A stretch of 20,266 bases of DNA from Streptosporangiaceae bacterium. GTDB lineage: Bacteria > Actinomycetota > Actinomycetes > Streptosporangiales > Streptosporangiaceae. The position numbers were made by a program, and so were the translations under genes. The notes below the pieces were generated by a model that was not told where the DNA came from, did no database searches, and was given only the letters and a program-made list of their open reading frames with translations. How positions within the stretch are numbered: the stretch's first letter is position 1; every line of letters begins with the position of its first letter. Shown in pieces: positions 7,914 to 15,385 of this stretch. The stretch covers positions 1 to 20,266 of the forward strand of contig JASIJN010000052.1 of the NCBI GenBank assembly GCA_030050125.1. The letters are read 5' to 3'.

Positions 7914-8353
7914 CCGCTGCCGTCCCGGGCCGGGATCACGATCACGCGCCGCAGGCTGAGCACCTGCTCGCCGGCCAGGTCCTCCAGCCGGGAGGCCACC
8001 GTCACCAGCCCGGCACCGCCGGTCGAGCCCGCCTCGACCTGCTCGACCCGGGTCAGGCACCGCACGGTCGTGCCCACGGCGACGTCTCGTTGCAGCACGA
8101 TGTCGCGCAGCGAGCGGTTGCCGAGCGCCCGCGCGCTGATGTCTCGCCCGCTCATCCCGATGCACAGGGCCACCAGCAGCCACAGCGGTACCCGGTCATG
8201 GTCCTGCGGGGCGTCCCGGCCGGTCAGCGATCCGGTGCGCCCGGTGGCCAGCCATCGGACCAGCTCGATGTCGAGCGCGCTGATCGTGCGAGCCGGCTCG
8301 TGACGGAACGTGACGCCAGGGTGGAACTCGTCAAGGAACCGCCCGTAACTCAC
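7910..8353 (-). CDS. MaoC-like hot-dog protein, active site degenerate
   Basis: The 147-residue sequence has the outline of a single MaoC/hydratase hot-dog fold: FHPGVTFRHEPARTISALDI (10-29) matches the entry strand and helix, and LGNRSLRDIVLQRDVAVGTTV (77-97) matches the later strand with the conserved Gly-Asp/Thr turn. The catalytic Asp and His of (R)-specific enoyl-CoA hydratases, expected in a TGDxNPxH-like loop, are not present; the loop reads TGRTGSLTGRD (37-47). It may be a structural or substrate-binding partner, possibly with the other MaoC-like protein of this operon. The GTG at 8353 overlaps the DinB-fold gene by 23 bases; its stop overlaps the amidase start as GTGA. The family call is probable, the reaction unknown. 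Confidence 0.68.
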   Translation of the reverse strand: MSYGRFLDEFHPGVTFRHEPARTISALDIELVRWLATGRTGSLTGRDAPQDHDRVPLWLLVALCIGMSGRDISARALGNRSLRDIVLQRDVAVGTTVRCLTRVEQVEAGSTGGAGLVTVASRLEDLAGEQVLSLRRVIVIPARDGSG

Positions 8354-8843
8354 CGTCGGCCCCCGCCAGCGCCCGCACGCTGTGCAGGTGCTCGTCCATG
8401 TGCTGTGCCTCGAAGCGCAGCAGGTCGGCCACGGTCAGCGCGTCGCCCTCCAGGCCGAGGATCTCACAGATCTTCGCGTGCCGGCCGCTGCGGGCAAGCT
8501 CGGCGCCGCTCAGGTCGCCGCACGCCGCGCGGAGCAGCTCCCACTGGCTCTCCAGCGCACGACGCGCCTCCGCCCATCCGCGCTCACCGTAACGCCGCTC
8601 GCTGGCCCACTCGTCGGCGTCGAACGCCAGCAGATCTGGTGTCTGATCGGCCAGCATGCTCGCGATCCGTTCCCTGGTCGCGTCCATCCCGTCGGCGACG
8701 TGGAACGTGTGCTGTTTGATGGACCACTCACCGGCCGGCGCGTGCTCCAGCTTGTCCTCGCCGGCCGTCGCGCAGATGCTCAGCCAGTCCCGCACTCCCT
8801 GCGCGATGGGATCCAGCAATTCCTGCGGGTACGTGCTACTCAT
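8331..8843 (-). CDS. DinB-fold protein, candidate mycothiol-dependent S-transferase
   Basis: The 170-residue product has the DinB/YfiT four-helix layout with the expected metal-binding histidines: H48 in EWSIKQHTFHVADG (39-52) and the H148-x3-H152 pair in QHMDEHLHSV (147-156). Enzymes of this fold use small thiols: mycothiol-dependent maleylpyruvate isomerase, bacillithiol transferases, and lincosamide LmbV/CcbV, which put mycothiol on a sugar. With the Mca-like amidase in the same operon, a role in attaching mycothiol to a pathway intermediate is the best inference. The ATG at 8843 follows AGGAGG at a good distance; it overlaps the methyltransferase stop as ATGAGTAG. A GTG at 8849 is possible but lies inside the spacing region of that ribosome site. 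Confidence 0.85.
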   Translation of the reverse strand: MSSTYPQELLDPIAQGVRDWLSICATAGEDKLEHAPAGEWSIKQHTFHVADGMDATRERIASMLADQTPDLLAFDADEWASERRYGERGWAEARRALESQWELLRAACGDLSGAELARSGRHAKICEILGLEGDALTVADLLRFEAQHMDEHLHSVRALAGADGELRAVP

Positions 8844-9885
8844 CGCCACCTCCTGGTTTGACGCCCCACGCCAGCAGCGACATCCGCGGCATCACCGCGG
8901 TGACATCACCGTCCGCCTGCCGCACGCCACAGGACGTGAACTCGCACGGGTTGACGGTGCCGGGCTCGCATCGGCCGTAGGCATTGATGAACTCCCAGAG
9001 CCTGTCCCGGCCGCCGGGCTGATCGAGCAGCGAGCCGAACTCCCACGTCGTCGCCACGTACTGGAACAGCGCCGCACGGGCGAGCGCCTCGCTGGTGCCA
9101 TGCAGCTCGAGCGGATCGTACAGCCGGTGCTCCTGCACGCCGGCGAAGCCCGCCGAGCGCAGCAGGCTGGCGAGTTCGTCTCGACGGAAGTGCCGGAAGT
9201 CATGGCCCTGCGGCGTCCATTCGTGCAGCACGACGCTGAACCAGCGGGCGCTCGGCGTGCCTTCTTCGAAGTCCTGTACCGCGACGATCCCGCCTGGCCG
9301 CAGCACCCGGCTGGCTTCCGCCATCGCGGTAGCCAGCCGTGACCTGGGTATGTGGTGCGTGCCGTACAGGAACAGGACCGCGTCCACGCAGCTGTCGGCT
9401 ATGAGCATGCGGTCCGCTCCCTGCCGCCATGCGGCGAACCCGCCGCGGTAGGCGGCGGCGACCATGTCCCCCGCGATGTCGCAGCACAGCACCTGCTGCA
9501 CGCCGCGCCTGTTCATCGCGACGACCGTCCTGGCAAACGTTCCGCTCCCGGCGAGCGCGTCCAGGACCAGGCTTCGCCGCGGCCCGATGAGGTCGTCGAG
9601 AAAGCTGATCGCGACCCTCCGCACACCGCTCGTCGACTGGCCGAGCCGGTAGCCGTCGCCGCGCCCGCCGCGATGGCGGCCTTCGAACATCGTGGCGTCG
9701 GCGTCCAGGTCGGCGAACAGGCTGCGCAAGGCTTCGGCGCTCAGCCGCTCCGGCTCCAGGCAGGCGGCGAGTTCAGCGGACAGCGCGCTCGCCCGCGCCG
9801 TGAGGTCGGCGACGGTGAGCCCGTCACAGACCTCGATCCCCGAGTGCGCCGCACCGCGCGCGGCGTCGGTGGTGGCCACGGTCAT
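8836..9885 (-). CDS. Class I SAM-dependent methyltransferase
   Basis: This 349-residue protein has a Rossmann methyltransferase core: motif I LVLDALAGSGTF (106-117), the acidic end of strand 2 at CCD136, motif post-I ADSCVDAVLFLYGTHHI (163-179), and VLRPGGIVAVQDF (194-206). About 100 residues precede the core and include GYRLGQSTSGVRRVAI, probably a lid or substrate-binding helix set. The last hundred residues are also outside the core and contain a Trp/Tyr-rich stretch and several cysteines. The ATG at 9885 overlaps the upstream stop as ATGA and has GGAGGG immediately before it. The methyl acceptor is unknown; a freed thiol is one option given the mycothiol-type genes beside it, and an O- or N-methyl group on the core is equally possible. 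Confidence 0.88.
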   Translation of the reverse strand: MTVATTDAARGAAHSGIEVCDGLTVADLTARASALSAELAACLEPERLSAEALRSLFADLDADATMFEGRHRGGRGDGYRLGQSTSGVRRVAISFLDDLIGPRRSLVLDALAGSGTFARTVVAMNRRGVQQVLCCDIAGDMVAAAYRGGFAAWRQGADRMLIADSCVDAVLFLYGTHHIPRSRLATAMAEASRVLRPGGIVAVQDFEEGTPSARWFSVVLHEWTPQGHDFRHFRRDELASLLRSAGFAGVQEHRLYDPLELHGTSEALARAALFQYVATTWEFGSLLDQPGGRDRLWEFINAYGRCEPGTVNPCEFTSCGVRQADGDVTAVMPRMSLLAWGVKPGGGDE

Positions 9886-10235
9886 CCCTCCTCTTCGCTA
9901 GTGCCCCGGAGGGCGAGCACGAGGCGCCCGCCTTCGTCGGTGATCCGGGCGACGCAGCCGGCGCCGTCCAGCTCGAGTTCGGCGTGCAGTGCCTCACCGC
10001 ACCGGGCGGGCTCCCCCCGGGTGATCTCCTCGCATCCGGTGAGCCAGACCGGGGCCGGTGCGGCGGTCAGCAGCGCGGCGAGCAGCAGCGGCGTCGGCAC
10101 GGTGAGCCCGCCCACGGCCTTGGCGGCGGACTCGTCCACGTGAACGGCGCTGTGGATCATCGTCAGCATGCAGAACGCGGTGACCTCGGCCGGGCTGAAC
10201 GGCCCGACCTGGAAATGCCAGCGGCGGGCGGTCAT
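9882..10235 (-). CDS. Small MaoC-like hot-dog protein
   Basis: The 117-residue product resembles the N-terminal half of a MaoC hot-dog domain. FSPAEVTAFCMLTMIHSAVH (13-32) followed by VDESAAKAVGGLTVPTPLLLAAL aligns with the hydratase loop TGDxNPIHxDxxxA. The His (H32) and following V-D-E are kept, but the catalytic Asp position is Ile27. A short beta-rich tail (about 63-112) completes the fold. Its size suggests it works as a dimer, perhaps with the second MaoC-like protein 1.5 kb downstream in the operon, as in heterodimeric dehydratases such as HadAB. ATGA overlaps couple it to both neighbours. The family assignment rests on this one loop and on length, so it is moderate. Confidence 0.6.
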   Translation of the reverse strand: MTARRWHFQVGPFSPAEVTAFCMLTMIHSAVHVDESAAKAVGGLTVPTPLLLAALLTAAPAPVWLTGCEEITRGEPARCGEALHAELELDGAGCVARITDEGGRLVLALRGTSEEEG

Positions 10236-11581
10236 CGTCCCACCTCCGCGGGCGCGACCGCCTCGATGACTCCGCCGGGCGTGGCCAGCCCGGCCAGCGC
10301 CGCGAAGAAACCCGGGTAGGTCTGCGCGACCGCCTCCGCCCCGTCGATGCGCAGCGGCGCGTCCGCGCGCAGTCCGGCCACCGCGAGGGCCATCACCACC
10401 GCGTGGTCGTGGCACCCGGACACGGCGCCGCCGCCCGGCAGACGGCCGGTCCCGTGGATGACGATCGCGTCCCGGCGCTCGGACACCTGTGCTCCCGCGG
10501 CGGCGAGCTGGCGCAGGAAGTCGCTGATCCGGTCGCACTCCTTGTGCCGCAGCGGCTCGACGTTGTAGAAGACGCTGGTGCCACGGGCGTAACAGGCCAG
10601 CGCCGCCAGCGGCAGCACCCCGTCGGGGAACCGGGCGCCGTCGACCTGCACCGGGCGCAGGTGCTCGGTGCCGCAGACGGTCAGCGTCGCGTCGTGCTCC
10701 CGGACCTCGGCGCCCATCCGCGCCACCGTCTCCGCCATCGCGTCAGACCCCTGGCCATCGGCGTGAAAGCCGCTGATCCGCACGCGTGAGCCGGGCACCG
10801 CCGCGGCCGCGGCGAGGAGCCCGGCGGCGCTGGAACCATCGGCGGTCGCGGCGAACCGGGCCGGCCGGTACTCCTGCCCGGCCGGGACGACGAACCGGCC
10901 CAGCGCCTCGTCATGCTCGACCACGATGCCCGCCGCCGCCAGGGCGGCCAGCGTGACCCGCACCATCCCCGGCGCCGACGGCGTGCCGTGGGCGTGAATC
11001 ACGACCCTGCCGCCGGCCAGCGGCGCCAGGTACAGCAGCCCGGACAGGAACTGGGTGCTGCGCCCCACGGCGACGTCCGCCGCCCCGCCCCAGCTTTCCC
11101 TGGCGCCGCGGCGTCCCGCCACGAGCGGCGGCCGGATATCGGCGCCCTGGCCGTGGCAGTAGCAGCCGAGCTGGCCGAGAGCCATGGCCAGTTCGGCGTT
11201 GCCGCGCCTGCCGAGCGAGTCGGGCACCGCGGCGGTGACCTCCCAGCGGTGCGCGTGCCCGCCGACCGCGGCGAGCAGGCGCAGCACGATTCCCGAGTTG
11301 CCCGCGCTGAACTCACACTCCTCCGGCAGCCGGCCGCCGGCGCCCGCGATGGTCCACTCCTGGTCGTCGGCCCGGTCGATGCGGGCGCCCAGGCGCTCGC
11401 ATGCCGCCGCCATCGCGGCGATGTTGGCGCCGTCGCCAGGCCGCACCACGGTGCTGGTGCCGCGAGCGAGCGTCGCGCAGAGCAGGGCGCGCACCGTTCC
11501 GCTCTTGGCCCCTGGCGGGGTCACGGTGCCGGCCAGGCCGTCGGCCTTGCGCACGATCACGCTGCCGGGCGCCTGCTCCAT
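10232..11581 (-). CDS. EPSP synthase-fold enolpyruvyl transferase homologue (second of tandem pair)
   Basis: This 449-residue protein of the AroA/MurA family keeps the PEP and substrate motifs well: GAKSGTVRA (24-32, K26, R31), AGNSGIVLR (93-101), PDSLGRRGNAEL (120-131), GRSTQFLSGLLYLAP (173-187), FPDG with D320, and RHKECDR (345-351). Two usual catalytic residues differ: the DHR motif is D392-H393-A394, and the lysine of the VxKTFP motif is Gln420 in AQTYPGF. True EPSP synthases keep both, so this is unlikely to be the shikimate enzyme. The known precedent for a specialised member is NikO/PolA, which puts enolpyruvate on UMP in nikkomycin and polyoxin synthesis. The ATG at 11581 is one base from the stop of its sister gene; its stop overlaps the next start as ATGA. 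The acceptor is unknown. Confidence 0.85.
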   Translation of the reverse strand: MEQAPGSVIVRKADGLAGTVTPPGAKSGTVRALLCATLARGTSTVVRPGDGANIAAMAAACERLGARIDRADDQEWTIAGAGGRLPEECEFSAGNSGIVLRLLAAVGGHAHRWEVTAAVPDSLGRRGNAELAMALGQLGCYCHGQGADIRPPLVAGRRGARESWGGAADVAVGRSTQFLSGLLYLAPLAGGRVVIHAHGTPSAPGMVRVTLAALAAAGIVVEHDEALGRFVVPAGQEYRPARFAATADGSSAAGLLAAAAAVPGSRVRISGFHADGQGSDAMAETVARMGAEVREHDATLTVCGTEHLRPVQVDGARFPDGVLPLAALACYARGTSVFYNVEPLRHKECDRISDFLRQLAAAGAQVSERRDAIVIHGTGRLPGGGAVSGCHDHAVVMALAVAGLRADAPLRIDGAEAVAQTYPGFFAALAGLATPGGVIEAVAPAEVGR

Positions 11582-11582
11582 A

Positions 11583-12950
11583 TCAGCTCCCCGCCGCCAT
11601 GGCGCGGGCATCCGGCAGGCCGGACGACCGGACGCTGACGCCCAACCCGGCCAGGCACCGCAGGAAACCCGGGAAGGACGCGGCCAGCGTCTGCTCGCCG
11701 CGTACGAACACCGGGTCCGGACTGGCCAGCGCGGCCAGGACCAGCGCGCAGAACAGCCGGTGGTCGCCGTGAGAATCAAGCTCGGCCCCCGTGGCGGGTC
11801 CCGGCGCGGCGGTCTCGAAGCCGTCAAGCTCGCCGCTCTGCATGACGGGTTTGAACCGGTGGCCGAGCTTGCCGAGCTCGGAAAGCAGCAGAGCCAGCCG
11901 ATCGGTCTTGTGGAACTGTAAATGGCGGGCGCCGGTGACCCGCACTCCGTACGGCAGGCGGGCGGCAACGGCGGCGAGCGCGGGTATGAACGTGGGCACC
12001 GCGATGGCGTCCACGTGCACCGGTGCCCGAGGCGGCTGCCAGCCGGCCACGCGCAGGCCGGCCGCGGCGGGTGTCAGCCGCATCCCGAGCCTCCTTCCGA
12101 TGTCCAGCGCGGCGGCCACCAGCGGATCATCGCCCCAGCCGGACGAGGTACCGGCCGGCCGGCCGAGCGTGAACTCCGCCTCGGCGCCTACTCCGGCGGC
12201 GATCAGGCAGAAAAGCACGGTCGCGTCCGGGCCGATCGACAGATCGCGCGCCGTGTAGCCGCCCGGACGGACGGTGACCCGGTCAGGCAGCTCGCCGGTG
12301 GCGGTCTTGCCTACGGTGAGCGTGGCGCCGAACGCTGCCATCATGTCGGCCGTCACGGTGACGTACTCCTGTCCGATGCCACACGGGTCGAGCAGCACCG
12401 TCACCGGGCCGCGCGCGTACGGAGCCGCCAGCAGCAGCGCGGTGGCGAACTGCGAGGTATCGGCCATCGGCACGGTGACCGTTCCGCCATCGAGGCCGCC
12501 ACCCCAGCTCACCGCGGGCAGAAACGCCGGCGGACATATCGGGTCGAGCCTGGCGCCGAGATCACGCAGCAGCGAGAACAGCGGCCCGAGCGGCCGCTCG
12601 GCCACCCTCTGCGAGCCGGTGAGCACCGCCGGGCCGTCGCCGAGGCAGCTCACCGCGAGCAGCACCCGTGCGGCCAGCCCGGAGCCCGCCGCCTGGAGGA
12701 CCTGGGCGGGCCGGCCCGGACGACCGAACACGCCGGTGATCCGCAGCCGGGTACCGGACATCTCGATGGCAGCTCCCAGCGCACGGCACGCATTGAGCAG
12801 GATCAGGGTCTCCGCGCACAGGTTCACATCGTGCAGCGTCGAGGTGCCGTCGCTGAGAGAGGCGAGCACCACTGCCCGTTGGCCGTGCGGCTTCGAGCCG
12901 GGAAGGACGGCGGTGCCGTGCAGCGGGCCGGGCAGGCTGACCTGAACCAT
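11583..12950 (-). CDS. EPSP synthase-fold enolpyruvyl transferase homologue (first of tandem pair)
   Basis: This 455-residue product has the AroA fold outline but is more divergent than its sister. Kept: LPGSKPHGQRA (16-26, K20, R25), RVAERPLGPL (115-124), DTSQFATALLLAAP (164-177), HKTDR (347-351) and GDHR (395-398). Changed: GNAGT becomes AGSGL (88-92), the aspartate of the IPD motif is missing in VPTFIPAL (318-325), the glutamate of KESDR is Thr349, and the late catalytic lysine is absent in LAASFPGF (422-429). The two homologues thus lose different catalytic residues. It may be an enolpyruvyl transferase for another acceptor, an inactive partner of the sister protein, or an enzyme with altered chemistry. 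The start ATG at 12950 abuts the TAA of the PLP gene directly; GGGAG upstream serves as ribosome site. Confidence 0.82.
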   Translation of the reverse strand: MVQVSLPGPLHGTAVLPGSKPHGQRAVVLASLSDGTSTLHDVNLCAETLILLNACRALGAAIEMSGTRLRITGVFGRPGRPAQVLQAAGSGLAARVLLAVSCLGDGPAVLTGSQRVAERPLGPLFSLLRDLGARLDPICPPAFLPAVSWGGGLDGGTVTVPMADTSQFATALLLAAPYARGPVTVLLDPCGIGQEYVTVTADMMAAFGATLTVGKTATGELPDRVTVRPGGYTARDLSIGPDATVLFCLIAAGVGAEAEFTLGRPAGTSSGWGDDPLVAAALDIGRRLGMRLTPAAAGLRVAGWQPPRAPVHVDAIAVPTFIPALAAVAARLPYGVRVTGARHLQFHKTDRLALLLSELGKLGHRFKPVMQSGELDGFETAAPGPATGAELDSHGDHRLFCALVLAALASPDPVFVRGEQTLAASFPGFLRCLAGLGVSVRSSGLPDARAMAAGS

Positions 12951-14135
12951 TTACCGCACTCCCTCACCGCGTAGGTAGTCCTCGATCAGCCTGGTCACCG
13001 CGATGATCTCCTCCTCGGTGTGAAAGAAGCCGACGGAAAGCCGGGCGCAGTCGTATCCGAAGATGGACCGGATGTAGACGTCGCGCGCCGCGAGGTGGGC
13101 GACGAGCCGGTCCGGCCCGCCCGGCAGCTGGAACGAAACCAGGCCGGCGTGCTCGGCCGGCGTGAGCACCGCGACGCCGGGCAGGCGGGCCAGCCGGGAG
13201 CGGGCCAGTTCCGCCAGCGCGTAGCCGCGTTCGCAGGCCCAGTCAAGCCCCGCTTCTTCCCGCAGCCAGCGGATCGCCGCGGACAGCCCGGCGACCGCGG
13301 GAACGTGCCTCGTGCCGACCTCGAACCGGGTGGCGTCCTTGTTGGGCGTGAAATATCCGTCAACCTGCCAGGTCTCGCAGGATGCCCAGCCGACGCTGTT
13401 CTGCTGCACCCGGTCCAGGATGGCTTGCGCCACGTACAGGGCACCGGTCCCCTCCGGACCGCACAGCCACTTCTGGCCGGACAGCGTGTACATGTCGGCC
13501 TCGAGCTCGGTGACGTCGACCCTGATCGCCCCGGCCGCCTGGGCCCCGTCGGCGAGCAGCAGCGCGCCTCGCTTGCGCGCTGCGCGGGCGATATCGGCGA
13601 CGGGGAGCACGACGCCGTTGACGTAGGCGACGTGCGAGACGACGACGAGCCTGGTGCCGGCGTCGATGGCGTCGGTGAGCGCCGCGCGCAGTTCGGCCGG
13701 CCCGGTGCCCGGTGTCCAGCCCACGGCGCGGACCTGCACGCCGTGGCGGCGGCGGAGCACGCCCAGGGGCAGCGCCACGCCCTTGTGCTCGATCTGGGTG
13801 GTCACCACGTTGTCGTCGCGGCGCCAGTCGAGGCCCTGCACGGCGATGTTGACCCCGTCGGTGGCATGGTGCGTGAGCGCGACCGCTCCGTCCCCGGCGC
13901 CGATCAAGTCGGCGATCAGGCCGCGGGCCTCGGCGAGCACCTCGTTGGCCCGCGCCCGGGCCGCGGGCCCGGTTCGCCCCTCGGTCAGCTCACCTGCCGC
14001 GGCGCTGGCCATGGCCTGCTGCGCCGCCCGGCACAGCGGCCCGGTGAAGCCGGAATTGAAGTAGCCGCCGTGCGCTACCACCGGCACGTCGTGGCGGAGT
14101 CGGCTCAGCTTCGTCGCGTCCCGCGTGGCGGTCAC
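12951..14135 (-). CDS. Class V PLP-dependent aminotransferase-fold enzyme (cysteine desulfurase / C-S lyase-like)
   Basis: The 394-residue fold type I PLP enzyme of the class V branch (cysteine desulfurase, isopenicillin N epimerase-like, EgtE) shows the Schiff-base lysine K222 in LSGQKWLCGPEGTGALYV (218-235), the PLP-nitrogen aspartate D196 in LLLADGAQAAGA, H117 in TTQIEHKG where desulfurases hold a ring-stacking His, and EVGTRHVPAV (272-281). The flexible-loop cysteine of IscS-type desulfurases is not obvious. Members without it often act as epimerases, C-S lyases or aminotransferases. With mycothiol-type genes in the operon, a cysteine S-conjugate beta-lyase is attractive. GTG 14135 follows AGGGAG with good spacing, 14 bases after the exporter stop. 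Confidence 0.9.
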   Translation of the reverse strand: MTATRDATKLSRLRHDVPVVAHGGYFNSGFTGPLCRAAQQAMASAAAGELTEGRTGPAARARANEVLAEARGLIADLIGAGDGAVALTHHATDGVNIAVQGLDWRRDDNVVTTQIEHKGVALPLGVLRRRHGVQVRAVGWTPGTGPAELRAALTDAIDAGTRLVVVSHVAYVNGVVLPVADIARAARKRGALLLADGAQAAGAIRVDVTELEADMYTLSGQKWLCGPEGTGALYVAQAILDRVQQNSVGWASCETWQVDGYFTPNKDATRFEVGTRHVPAVAGLSAAIRWLREEAGLDWACERGYALAELARSRLARLPGVAVLTPAEHAGLVSFQLPGGPDRLVAHLAARDVYIRSIFGYDCARLSVGFFHTEEEIIAVTRLIEDYLRGEGVR

Positions 14136-14149
14136 GGCCGCGTCTCCCT

Positions 14150-15385
14150 TCAGTCGTGGCGGCACAGCAGCAGCGCGCAGGCGCAGGCGAGGACGGCCAG
14201 GGCCGCGAAACCGCCGTAGATGTCCTGTATCCGGCCGCGCTCGGCGAGCCAGCCGGCGATGGCGACTCCGGCCGCGGCGCCGACCGCGTCGCCGACCGAC
14301 ATCGCGCCGCCGATGAGCGCGAAGGCCGATACCCGATCCCGGTCGGGCGTCACCTGCGCCATCCAGGCGTCCAACGAGGGCATGACCAGCATCTCGCCAA
14401 GCGTCCAGAACGCGACGGCGCCGAAGGCCACCGGGATACGCGGCCAGAGCCAGATGGCGGTGAAGCCGGCGCCGAAGCACGCGAACCCGGCCGCGATGAT
14501 GGCGGGCATCCCTGCTCCCCACCACACCAGCAGGCGGCTCACCGGCAACTGCCCGGCGATGACCAGCGTGGCGTTGGCGGCGAAGAACGTCCCGGCCAGG
14601 GCCGGGGCGTGCAGCCCGGCCCGGACGAACAGCGGGAGCACCGCGTACAGCGGCGCGTAGAGCACGAAGCCGAGGGTGGCCAGGAACAGGACCCGCCGGG
14701 TGGCCCGGCCGGTCAGCTGGGCGGTCAGGCTGCGCAGCCAGCGCACCCGCGGGGCGCCCGACGGCGCGGCGACCGCGCGATGTCGTCCGAGCCTCAGCCA
14801 CAGCAGCGAGCTCGAGCCGTACGTGAGCGCCGCGAGGCCGAAGACCGGGCCCGCGGTTCCGTGCAGGAACAGCACGCTGGCCAGCAGCGGGCCTATCGCC
14901 GCGGCGGCGTTGAGGCCGGTGGCCAGGGAGGCGAACCGCACCAGCGCAGGCGTGCCTTCCGCGCCGGCCGGGCGGCGCAACGCCGCGGCGAACACCTTGA
15001 CCGTGAGCGTGTTGACCGAGCCGCCCGTGCCGACCACCGGGATCAGCAGCGCGATCGCAATCGTGGACCGCACCAGGGCCAGGCCGACGAACCCGGCGGC
15101 GCCCGCCGCCAGCGCGATGGCCGTCGCCCGGTGGGCCGGAATTTTGTCCACTACCGACGCGAGCAGGATCCGGTTCAGCCGGAACGACACCGAGGTCAGC
15201 AGCACGAGCAGGCCGGACAGCGCCGGACTGAGCCGCAGCGTGTGCAGGAAGTAAACCGGCAGGATCGACAGCATCCCGTAGTAGCCGATGTTGCTGATGG
15301 TCCACTCGCAGGTCAGCGTCAGCATGGCCTTCCGGGGGCCCGCCGCCGGGCCTGCCGCCGGAGGCGCGGCGACGGTCTCGCTCAT
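14150..15385 (-). CDS. MFS transporter, likely product exporter
   Basis: The 411-residue polytopic membrane protein has about twelve hydrophobic segments in two halves separated by a basic loop near residues 195-225 (GRHRAVAAPSG ... RATRR). The first half contains the motif-A-like region SVVDKIPAHRATAIAL after TM2, where the MFS G-x3-D-R-x-G-R-R/K sequence is usually found. It belongs to the drug:proton antiporter type of MFS and sits in the cytoplasmic membrane. Its place in the middle of the operon, with ATGA coupling to ATP-grasp B, suggests export of, and self-protection from, the pathway product. Start ATG 15385. Substrate unknown. Confidence 0.88.
   Translation of the reverse strand: MSETVAAPPAAGPAAGPRKAMLTLTCEWTISNIGYYGMLSILPVYFLHTLRLSPALSGLLVLLTSVSFRLNRILLASVVDKIPAHRATAIALAAGAAGFVGLALVRSTIAIALLIPVVGTGGSVNTLTVKVFAAALRRPAGAEGTPALVRFASLATGLNAAAAIGPLLASVLFLHGTAGPVFGLAALTYGSSSLLWLRLGRHRAVAAPSGAPRVRWLRSLTAQLTGRATRRVLFLATLGFVLYAPLYAVLPLFVRAGLHAPALAGTFFAANATLVIAGQLPVSRLLVWWGAGMPAIIAAGFACFGAGFTAIWLWPRIPVAFGAVAFWTLGEMLVMPSLDAWMAQVTPDRDRVSAFALIGGAMSVGDAVGAAAGVAIAGWLAERGRIQDIYGGFAALAVLACACALLLCRHD

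Noticed and set aside
10232..12950. The AroA-like genes as the shikimate pathway enzyme
   Set aside because: Both lack residues needed for EPSP synthase activity and they sit among biosynthetic genes, with no other shikimate gene nearby.
10232..12950. Nikkomycin/polyoxin-type nucleoside cluster
   Set aside because: NikO-like chemistry is a useful precedent, but the radical SAM partner (NikJ/PolH) and other nucleoside genes are not in the window.
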